From an uncultured Oscillospiraceae bacterium (GTDB taxonomy: Bacteria; Bacillota; Clostridia; Oscillospirales; Oscillospiraceae): a DNA stretch of 64,000 nucleotides. Under the pieces are notes generated by a model. The model did no database searches. It was not told the origin of the DNA and worked only from the letters and a program-made list of their open reading frames with translations. A program made the translations under genes and the position numbers. The stretch covers positions 95,544 to 159,543 of the forward strand of contig CAJUKT010000048.1 in the NCBI GenBank assembly GCA_910587255.1, in the 5' to 3' direction. Positions 58,084 to 64,000 of this stretch are shown here, piece after piece; position 1 is the first letter of the stretch; every line of letters starts with the position of its first letter.

Positions 58084-58112
58084 TTGAAAAGAACCGCCAA
58101 ATCATGTATGCT
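58084..58112 (+). promoter_or_regulatory. Promoter of module 2
   Basis: TTGAAA, 17-base spacer, TATGCT, about 50 bases before the response regulator start. Confidence 0.65.
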
Positions 58113-58164
58113 AAGGGAAAATTGAGCGCTTGCACCATTGCCTGCTGCCAAAGGAGGCCGTCCC

Positions 58165-58839
58165 ATGCCCCGTGTTCTGATCATCGAAGACGATACCGAC
58201 ATTAACAACTCCACCGCCCAATATCTGCGGCGGCAGGGATGCGGCTGCGTCCAGGCCTATTCCGGCACCGAAGGAAGGCGCCTCTGGCAGGAGGGCGGCT
58301 TTGACCTGCTGCTGGTAGATCTGATGCTGCCGGGACTGTCCGGCGGCGAGCTGATCGCGGAGATACGCAGATCCGCCCAAACGCCTGTCATTGTGCTGTC
58401 TGCCCGAGCAGAGCTGTCCGACAAGGTGGAGCTGCTGAGCTTGGGGGCGGACGACTACCTCACCAAGCCCTACCAGCTGGAGGAGCTGTGGGCCAGAATT
58501 CAAGTCCAGCTGCGCCATGCCAGCGCCTCCCTTGTGCGCGAAATCCTGCGCTACCGGGACTGGGAGCTGAATTTTGACGAGATGACACTGACGGCAGCGG
58601 GCCAGCCGGTAAATCTCACCGCCCATGAGTTCAAAATCGTAGAGCTGCTGACCGGCCAGCCTAAGCGGGTATTCACCAAGCAGCAAATTTATGAGGCGGT
58701 GTGGGGAGATGCCTACGCCGTGGAGGACAAAACCATCACCGTCCACGTCAGCAACATCCGGGCCAAGCTGCGCCCCAGCGGCACAGACAGCTACATCCAG
58801 ACCGTGTGGGGGATAGGATTCAAGCTGTCCGAGCGCTAG
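58165..58839 (+). CDS. OmpR-family response regulator (module 2)
   Basis: A 224-residue regulator: acidic pocket Glu8-Asp9-Asp10, phosphorylation site Asp52 in LLLVDLMLP, Lys in LTKPY, and winged helix (about 122-222, TAHEFKIVELLTGQP and KTITVHVSNIRAKL). AAAGGAGG precedes ATG 58165. It is the paralogue of 24037 and should serve the kinase at 60969. Its TAG stop overlaps the first TA of a decayed family B element. Confidence 0.92.
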   Translation: MPRVLIIEDDTDINNSTAQYLRRQGCGCVQAYSGTEGRRLWQEGGFDLLLVDLMLPGLSGGELIAEIRRSAQTPVIVLSARAELSDKVELLSLGADDYLTKPYQLEELWARIQVQLRHASASLVREILRYRDWELNFDEMTLTAAGQPVNLTAHEFKIVELLTGQPKRVFTKQQIYEAVWGDAYAVEDKTITVHVSNIRAKLRPSGTDSYIQTVWGIGFKLSER

Positions 58840-58950
58840 AGCCCCCCGTGGGCATTGTCAACAGGCCCAATGGAGGGGAGCCCTTCCGCCCTGCGGCGGC
58901 AGAATCCCTCGTCGCCGCAGGGCACATCGTCAATGTTCAAACAGCGCCTA
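58837..58950. mobile_element. Family B miniature element, decayed copy (B3)
   Basis: The right end (GGGCACATCGTCAATGTTCA, then AACAGCGCC and TA at 58949-58950) matches that of the intact copy at 10069 closely; the left end is degenerate. The TA at the left lies inside the response regulator stop codon. Confidence 0.65.
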
Positions 58951-59037
58951 AACTTTGCTCTTTCTTTACCATTCCTTTGCGATGTTTGGGCACTTGCCTG
59001 TTAGACTGGGCCTGCAAACAAAAAAGGAGGCTTTTGT

Positions 59038-59949
59038 ATGACGGTGATACAGACATCGGGCCTGTCCAAGCGCTACAAGGATAAATGGGCGGTGGACCAC
59101 CTGGATTTGCAGGTGGAGCAGGGGGACATCTATGGCTTCATTGGCCGCAACGGCGCGGGCAAGTCCACCACCCTGAAGCTCCTGTGCGGCCTGATCCGGC
59201 CCACCCAGGGAGAGGCCACGATATTCGGCAAGCCCATTCGGGACGGAGTGGTCCGTCGCCGGGTGGGGGCACTCATTGAGCAGCCGGGACTTTACCCCGA
59301 CCAGAGCGGGCGGGAAAACCTGCTGCTGTACGCAACGCTGCGGGGGCTGGACAGCCCGGAACGGCAGGTGGATGAAATCCTGGAAACGGTGGGACTCTCC
59401 CCCAAGGAAAAGAAGCCGGCGAAGCACTACTCCATGGGCATGAAGCAGCGGCTGGGGGTGGGGCTGGCCCTGCTGGGCGGGCCGGATCTGCTTCTGCTGG
59501 ACGAACCCATCAACGGCCTGGACCCGGAGGGCATCCGGGAGATGCGGGAGATGCTTTTGCGGCTGAACCAGGAGCGGGGGCTGACCTTGGTTATCAGCTC
59601 CCACATCCTGGGGGAGCTGAGCAAAATCGCCACCCGGTACGGCATCATCCAGGAGGGCCGGATGGCGGAGCAGATCACCGCCGGAGAGCTCTCCCAAAAG
59701 TGCGCCGACTACCTCCACCTGCGCTGCGACCAGCCCCAGAAGGCCGCCGCCCTGCTGGATAAGGAGCTCTGCCTCAACCGCTGGGAGATGCGCCCGGAGG
59801 GGGAAATCCGCATTTACGATGCAGTAGACAGCAAAGCGGTGGGCCGGATACTCACCCAGGCGGGTATCTCGGTGGAGGAGATGGGCCTGCACCGGCAGGA
59901 TCTGGAGAGCTACTTTTTGGAGCGGATGGGAGGATCGGACCATGTTTAA
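59038..59949 (+). CDS. ABC transporter ATPase, BcrA-like (module 2)
   Basis: A 303-residue ATPase: Walker A GRNGAGKST (about 38-46), signature SMGMKQR, Walker B LLLLDEPINGLDPEG, H-loop SSHIL. Same type as the ATPase at 22859 and clearly paralogous. AAAGGAGG precedes ATG 59038. Its 3' end overlaps the permease gene by 8 bases. Confidence 0.88.
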   Translation: MTVIQTSGLSKRYKDKWAVDHLDLQVEQGDIYGFIGRNGAGKSTTLKLLCGLIRPTQGEATIFGKPIRDGVVRRRVGALIEQPGLYPDQSGRENLLLYATLRGLDSPERQVDEILETVGLSPKEKKPAKHYSMGMKQRLGVGLALLGGPDLLLLDEPINGLDPEGIREMREMLLRLNQERGLTLVISSHILGELSKIATRYGIIQEGRMAEQITAGELSQKCADYLHLRCDQPQKAAALLDKELCLNRWEMRPEGEIRIYDAVDSKAVGRILTQAGISVEEMGLHRQDLESYFLERMGGSDHV

Positions 59950-60751
59950 TTTGCTGCGTATGGACCTGCGGCGGCTGTTCAGGACCCGGAGCTTTTACAT
60001 TATGCTGGGAGTGACGGCGGCGTTTTTGATGATGACGGTAGCCATAGTGTCCGTCGCAATGGACCAGGCGAAGCTGGATGCGCTCGAAAGCACCGGACTT
60101 GTGGTGACCGGCGGAGACAGCGAGGATATGATGGAGCTGCTGCACGGCATGAACCAGCTGGACTTTCTTCACGAATGCCTGGGCAGCGGCTTCCTGCTGG
60201 CGCTGGCCTGCATCGGGGTGACCCTGTTTGTCAACGGCGATTTTTCCAGCGGGTGTGTGAAAAACATCTGCTTTGCCCGTCCCCGCCGGTGGGAATATGT
60301 CTTGTCCAAAATTCTGATCGCCGGACTTTACACCGCCGCCATTACGATTCTAGGCGTTCTGGTCTCGTTGGTATGCCCTATCTTTATGGGGCTGCACCTG
60401 GAAACAAGCTCTTTTACCGAAATTCTTCAGTATGCCTTCTGGATGTGGCCTCCCACCTGGGCTTTCAGCCTGCTGGGGCTGGCGCTGGTGCTGCTGACCC
60501 GCAGCTCCACCCTGAGCGTCATCATGGCGGTGGTTGCCGGGGGCGGCTTGATGGCGGCGCTTCTGCAAAGCCTGTGCCAGGGCTTTGGATGGCCTGACCT
60601 GACGCAGTATCTGCTCAATATGGTTGTCCGCTCCCAGTGCGCACCCATGCCGGACGGGGACCGGATCGCCATGATCCTGGGCTGTTCCCTGGGCTGGGCC
60701 GCGCTCTACGCCGCCGGGAGCTTTATTACCATGGAAAAGCGGGATATCTGA
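59942..60751 (+). CDS. ABC transporter permease (module 2)
   Basis: A 269-residue ABC-2-type permease with six likely helices and an N-terminal MFNLLRMDLRRLFRTRSFYIMLG. Start at ATG 59942 with GGAGG inside the ATPase gene. The TGA stop (60749-60751) is exactly the target duplication of element A4. Functional pair with the ATPase upstream. Confidence 0.82.
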   Translation: MFNLLRMDLRRLFRTRSFYIMLGVTAAFLMMTVAIVSVAMDQAKLDALESTGLVVTGGDSEDMMELLHGMNQLDFLHECLGSGFLLALACIGVTLFVNGDFSSGCVKNICFARPRRWEYVLSKILIAGLYTAAITILGVLVSLVCPIFMGLHLETSSFTEILQYAFWMWPPTWAFSLLGLALVLLTRSSTLSVIMAVVAGGGLMAALLQSLCQGFGWPDLTQYLLNMVVRSQCAPMPDGDRIAMILGCSLGWAALYAAGSFITMEKRDI

Positions 60752-60910
60752 GAAGCTGTACCCATAGCCGAAGTATTCAGATTCGCGAGCCAAACTTGCC
60801 GGTGGCAAGGCGAAAAATCGCGGCAATACTTGGTATATTTCAAGATTTTCAACGCAGCCGGCGGCAAGTTTGGCCGTAAAGCTGGGTGCTGAGGCTATTG
60901 GTACAGCTTC
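60752..60910. mobile_element. Family A miniature inverted-repeat element, copy A4
   Basis: A 159-bp element flanked by TGA (60749-60751 and 60911-60913). The left TGA is the permease stop codon. It separates permease and kinase genes of module 2. Confidence 0.9.
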
Positions 60911-60922
60911 TGAGAAAAAAGA

Positions 60923-60945
60923 CCCCCCGCCCACAGGGCGGGGGG
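60923..60945. terminator. Hairpin between element A4 and the module 2 kinase
   Basis: Perfect 10-bp stem CCCCCCGCCC and mirror, loop ACA. T-run only on the minus strand, so on the plus strand it may act as an attenuator or not at all. Confidence 0.45.
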
Positions 60946-60968
60946 CTTGAGCAATAGGAGGAATTCCC

Positions 60969-61841
60969 ATGCTGCCTGTCCTGATTTCTGCCCTTGCCGC
61001 GTTGGGCCTTGCCCTGCTGCGCCTGTGGGGCTGCCACCGCCAGATGGCAGAGATGGCCCGGGTGTTGGAAGAGACCCCGGCGGAGAGCAATCTGCGCTTG
61101 ACAATGGAGGTAAACAGCGCCACGGCGCGGCGGCTGTGCCGGGCAATGAACGCGAGGCTGGAGGAAGGGCGGCGGCTGCGGACGCAGGCGCTGAACAGCG
61201 AGCGGGAGCTGCGCTACACCATGGCCTGCATTTCCCACGATATCCGCACCCCCCTGGCGGGTGCCATGGGCTATTTACAGCTGCTGGAGGAGGAGCCGGA
61301 CCGCCGGGAGGAGTATCAGCCCATTGTGAAAAAGCGGCTGGAGGAGCTGGACCGGCTGCTGGACCAGCTGTTTTTGTACACCCGCCTGCTCAACGCCTCC
61401 ATCCCTTTGGAGTGCGGCGAGACGGCCGCCCTGCCCCCCCTGTGGGAGGCGCTGGCGGAGCTTTACCCCCAGCTGGAGGCGGCAGGGATTGCGCCTGAGC
61501 TGCGCTTTGACCAGGAGGATATGAAAATCCGGGCCGACCCGGCGGCACTGGGCCGGGTGTATCGGAATCTGATCCTCAACGCCCTGCGCCACGGCGGCGG
61601 GGGGCTGGCCGTTTTCGGGCAGGACGGAACAATCCGCTTCACCAATCCCCTGCTCCCCGGTTCCAGGCCCGACCCGGAGCACCTGTTTGACCGCTTTTAT
61701 CAGTCCAGCCCTGCCCGGAACAGGGGCGGGGCCGGCCTGGGGCTGGCCATCGTCCGGGATCTGATGGAGCAGATGGGCGGGGAGGTGTCCGCCGAAATCA
61801 AGGGGGACGAGCTGGAAATCAAGCTGGTGTTCTCCCAATAG
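60969..61841 (+). CDS. Sensor histidine kinase (module 2)
   Basis: A 290-residue kinase with one N-terminal membrane helix (about 2-20) and no extracellular domain. HisKA His in ACISHDIRTPLAGAMGY; ATPase domain has NLILNALRHGG, FDRFYQSSPARN and GAGLGLAIV. Same architecture as the kinase at 20817; pairs with the regulator at 58165. TAGGAGG precedes ATG 60969. An element and a hairpin lie between it and the permease. Confidence 0.9.
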   Translation: MLPVLISALAALGLALLRLWGCHRQMAEMARVLEETPAESNLRLTMEVNSATARRLCRAMNARLEEGRRLRTQALNSERELRYTMACISHDIRTPLAGAMGYLQLLEEEPDRREEYQPIVKKRLEELDRLLDQLFLYTRLLNASIPLECGETAALPPLWEALAELYPQLEAAGIAPELRFDQEDMKIRADPAALGRVYRNLILNALRHGGGGLAVFGQDGTIRFTNPLLPGSRPDPEHLFDRFYQSSPARNRGGAGLGLAIVRDLMEQMGGEVSAEIKGDELEIKLVFSQ

Positions 61842-61854
61842 CCGAAAAGCGGGG

Positions 61855-61881
61855 GGGCGGCGGTTCATAGAACCGCCGCCC
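61855..61881. terminator. Terminator between module 2 kinase and the LplA-type gene
   Basis: Perfect 11-bp stem GGGCGGCGGTT and mirror with a 5-base loop, between converging genes; only short T-runs. Confidence 0.65.
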
Positions 61882-61907
61882 GTTCAAGCTGCCGCGTCCG
61901 CCGCAGC

Positions 61908-63566
61908 TCAGCCCGCGTTGAGCTGATCCAGCACCGGCTGGACCACCACCATCTTTTCCGCCACCCAGGCCCTCCAGTTCTGCTCCAGGTCCCCGTCCTT
62001 GAGAATCAGCTTGGCGTACTCGTCCGCAAGGTCCATGGTGGCCTGGGACTTCTCCCTGGAGCTGAGCGTCTCATAGTCGTATTCCCGGGGCAGCAGGGTG
62101 GTCTCGTCGCTCAGCTCGTCCCGGAGCTTGTAGAAGCGCCGCACGGCGTCCTGGATCTCCGTGCTGTAGTTGGGGCTGACCAGGGCGAAGTCGTCCGTCA
62201 GCACCACACTGCCGAAATAGGAATCCTTGGAGGGGTATTTCCCGGCCATGACCGACAGGTGTTCGCCCTGAATGGCCGGGTCCAGCAGGGAGACGTAATT
62301 CCCATTCTCATCCCGCTCCCAGTCTATCCCCTCAAAGCCCATGTTCACCAGGTTCTGCCCCTCTTCGGTGGCGCAGAAATCCAGAAGATCCATGGCGCGC
62401 TCAAATTTTTCATCGCTGATGGTGGGATTGAAGATAACCTGGCCCCAATAGTTGGCATCCTCGCGGTAGTGGTATTTCCCATCCTCGCCCACCAGCTGGG
62501 CCAGATGCAGCACCTCATCCGGGTCAAGGCCCTGGGCGATCAGGCCGTTGCGGATGTAGGTGATGAGAATGGCGTGGCCGTCCTCCAGCGCAATGCCGGA
62601 GGTTCCCTGCACATAGAACTTCTGGGAACCCTCATAGCGGGTGAAGGTATAGAACTCAGGGTCAATGACCCCTTCCTGGTACATCTGCTGGTAGGTTTTC
62701 AGCGACTCCAGGGTGCGCTGGTCCGCAGGCGCCCACTGGAACAGGCCGTTTTCGTCCTGGTAGTAGCCGTCCCCGATGTTGCAGGCCTCGGAAAAGTCCG
62801 TGGTGGGCCACAGCTTTGCCAGATCGTAGGTGCGGATGCTCAGGCCCACCAGGCTGCTGCCCACATTGCCGGGGTCCTTCTCCAGGAAGGTGCGGGCAAT
62901 TTCCGCCAGCTCCGAGGGGGAGTACGTGTCCTTGATCTCCAGGCCGCAGGCCTCCAGCCAGTCCTTGCGCATGTAGAGCAGGGCATGGTAGCTCAGCCGC
63001 TCGCTGGGACGGTTGGTGGAGAAGACCGGCCTCCACAGGCAGTAGGTGCCGCCCAGCTTCTCCTCGGCGATGGCGGAGATGGGCACATCGTCCTGGGTTT
63101 TGGCCAGGTTGGGCCAGCGCTCCTTCCAGTCGTCGGGGAAGCGGTAGATCGCGTCCTGCGCGGCATAGGTTTCAATCTCGCCATAGGGATATTCCGCGTG
63201 GGCCACATCGGGCATGTCGCCGGAGTTGATCCAGACGCGCAGCCGCTCGTCCCAGTCGGACACGTCAATGGTGGTGGCGATGATATCAAAATCAATGTTA
63301 TAGGTGTCCAGCCAGTAGCGGCCCCAGTCGTCCCCGCTGTAGTCCCCCCCGGACTTGATGCCCGCCATCAGCCAGGTCAGGGTGAGATGCTCGTCATAGG
63401 TCTTTTTCCCCCCGGAGGCGTCCGGCGTGCCGGGCACCGTGGAGGCGGGCGCGGGACCGGCGCTGTCGGACGGGCCCTCCTGCGCCGGAGCGCACGCCGC
63501 CAGGCCCAGCATGAGCACAAGCAGGGCGCTCAGCAGCGCGCACAGTGTTCGGGTGAACTTTTTCAT
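61908..63566 (-). CDS. LplA-type extracellular solute-binding lipoprotein
   Basis: A 552-residue family 1 solute-binding protein. The signal peptide ends in lipobox LAAC (lipid Cys25), followed by a Pro/Ser/Ala-rich linker and a large binding domain (LTLTWLMAGIKSGGDYSGDDWGRYWLDTYNIDFDII). Length and composition match the LplA/YtcQ group that binds complex oligosaccharides. AAGGAAG lies before ATG 63566. The permease gene next to it is broken by an insertion sequence, so the transporter may be lost in this strain unless other permeases serve it. Confidence 0.88.
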   Translation of the reverse strand: MKKFTRTLCALLSALLVLMLGLAACAPAQEGPSDSAGPAPASTVPGTPDASGGKKTYDEHLTLTWLMAGIKSGGDYSGDDWGRYWLDTYNIDFDIIATTIDVSDWDERLRVWINSGDMPDVAHAEYPYGEIETYAAQDAIYRFPDDWKERWPNLAKTQDDVPISAIAEEKLGGTYCLWRPVFSTNRPSERLSYHALLYMRKDWLEACGLEIKDTYSPSELAEIARTFLEKDPGNVGSSLVGLSIRTYDLAKLWPTTDFSEACNIGDGYYQDENGLFQWAPADQRTLESLKTYQQMYQEGVIDPEFYTFTRYEGSQKFYVQGTSGIALEDGHAILITYIRNGLIAQGLDPDEVLHLAQLVGEDGKYHYREDANYWGQVIFNPTISDEKFERAMDLLDFCATEEGQNLVNMGFEGIDWERDENGNYVSLLDPAIQGEHLSVMAGKYPSKDSYFGSVVLTDDFALVSPNYSTEIQDAVRRFYKLRDELSDETTLLPREYDYETLSSREKSQATMDLADEYAKLILKDGDLEQNWRAWVAEKMVVVQPVLDQLNAG

Positions 63567-63629
63567 AGTGATCTTCCTTCCTTTTTGTGTTTCTGAACGG
63601 GGCTTTTACGTCTCCCGGACAGGATGGTG

Positions 63630-63862
63630 TCAGGACTTGATCGCGCCCACCATGACGCCCTTGGTGAAGTGCTTTTGCAGAAACGGGAAAATGCACATGA
63701 TGGGCAGAGTGGTGATGATGACAGCGGCCATCTTGATCCCCATGTCGAAGTTCCGGGCCGCCGCCTCCATAGAGCTGGTGCTGCTGGAGATATTGGACTC
63801 CATCACAATGGAGCGCAGCACAACCTGCAGTGGAACGATGTCATTGCTGCGGATAAAGATCA
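63630..63862 (-). pseudogene. LplC-type carbohydrate ABC permease, 3' part, disrupted
   Basis: Only the last ~77 residues remain: LIFIRSNDIVPLQVVLRSI...FDMGIKMAAVIITTLPIMCIFPFLQKHFTKGVMVGAIKS, typical of the C-terminus of LplC/YtcP permeases. The frame runs into the end of an insertion sequence at 63863; the residues the continuous frame adds beyond that point belong to the element. The missing N-terminal part presumably lies beyond the element. It would partner the LplA-type binding protein at 61908. Confidence 0.85.
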
Positions 63863-64000
63863 GAAGCTGTACCAATAGGCTAAAACCGCTTGAGTAAAGT
63901 GCTGAAAGCAGCAATGGTGCAAACAGCTTGTGCAGAACGGACAGACACTTCATAGTCTTTGGAAAGACGGCGGGAATTGTTGATCCAGGCCAAAGAACGC
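63863..64000. mobile_element. IS5-family insertion sequence, one end (continues past the window)
   Basis: Begins GAAGCTGTACCAATAGG, the same terminal sequence as family A elements, after a TCA (63860-63862) that fits the TNA target pattern. Contains the 3' end of a transposase gene. It interrupts the permease gene. Confidence 0.85.
63880..64000 (-). CDS. IS5-family (DDE) transposase, C-terminal 39 residues
   Basis: On the minus strand the frame entering at 63999 reads RSLAWINNSRRLSKDYEVSV and so on to a TAG at 63880-63882. WINNSRRLSKDYE is the typical C-terminal DDE block of IS5-type transposases, with the catalytic glutamate. The rest lies beyond the window. This is the only transposase sequence in the window and has the same ends as the four family A elements. 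Confidence 0.85.
   Translation of the reverse strand, partial: RSLAWINNSRRLSKDYEVSVRSAQAVCTIAAFSTLLKRF

Noticed and set aside
12147..60910. The four 160-bp repeats as riboswitches, small RNAs or plain terminators.
   Set aside because: Identical ends with TNA duplications and match to the insertion sequence end show they are mobile elements; no T-tract is consistently present.
63630..63953. A continuous 107-residue frame that seems to be a complete small protein.
   Set aside because: It joins the C-terminus of a permease to sequence of the inserted element; the junction at 63862 is the end of the insertion sequence.
1..64000. tRNA or rRNA genes, phage genes or an origin of replication.
   Set aside because: No cloverleaf with a T-arm sequence, no rRNA-like stretch, no phage structural gene and no DnaA-box cluster was noticed by eye; a dedicated scan could still find a missed tRNA.

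Overview
The window is a GC-rich, gene-dense piece of chromosome with no rRNA, tRNA or CRISPR array that I can see. The gene content points to an anaerobic, gut-type member of the Firmicutes/Bacillota, most likely class Clostridia near the Oscillospiraceae (Flavonifractor/Oscillibacter-like): an ECF transporter operon ending in truA, strong AGGAGG ribosome sites, a reverse rubrerythrin with rubredoxin under a PerR-type regulator, BcrAB-like ABC/two-component modules, and a galacto-N-biose/lacto-N-biose phosphorylase locus typical of host-glycan users. The taxonomic call is inference from protein content only.

Layout. 1-5370: ecfA1 (cut by the window edge), an AT-richer cytidine-deaminase-like gene, ecfA2, ecfT, truA, a DUF5711-like protein and a CvpA-like membrane protein, all on the plus strand. 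5539-10066: a ClpE-like AAA+ unfoldase with an N-terminal zinc finger, a transglutaminase-like protein and a DUF4358 protein. 10069-13753: an AT-rich ABC exporter gene and isocitrate dehydrogenase set among three miniature repeat elements. 13754-20689: DUF975 membrane protein, flotillin, a RelB-like N-terminus on a long helical protein, and a P-type ATPase. 20817-24738: a response regulator/ABC transporter/histidine kinase module (module 1). 24802-31583: GH13 hydrolase, nucleotidyltransferase, DUF2200, a TrmB-GNAT fusion, hemolysin III, HemW, DUF5655. 31596-40488: sugar ABC transporter, GH112 phosphorylase, AraC regulator, GalE and an N-acetylhexosamine kinase. 40542-49871: chemoreceptor with a CZB zinc-binding sensor, two G3E GTPases, an ECF sigma/anti-sigma pair, serA and serC. 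50155-53408: cadmium/zinc efflux operon with a clear ArsR/SmtB-type operator. 53662-57830: DegV-MarR operon, an orphan histidine kinase, and perR-rubrerythrin-rubredoxin. 58165-61841: a second, paralogous regulator/ABC/kinase module (module 2). 61908-64000: an LplA-type solute-binding protein and its permease, the latter broken by an IS5-like insertion sequence that runs off the window.

The most interesting signal is a family of four ~160-bp palindromic elements (family A). They have ends GAAGCTGTACCAATAG and 3-bp TNA target duplications. In three of four cases the duplicated TNA is exactly the stop codon of the neighbouring gene, so the element lands between genes without breaking a protein. 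The insertion sequence at the right edge has the same end sequence and encodes the C-terminus of an IS5-type DDE transposase, so it is a candidate autonomous partner. A second family (B) with TA duplications and ends GGCGCTGTTTGAAAATTG is present in one intact and two decayed copies, again mostly at gene ends. Four intergenic regions also hold arrays of GC-rich hairpins, one of them associated with a duplicated 3' end of serC.
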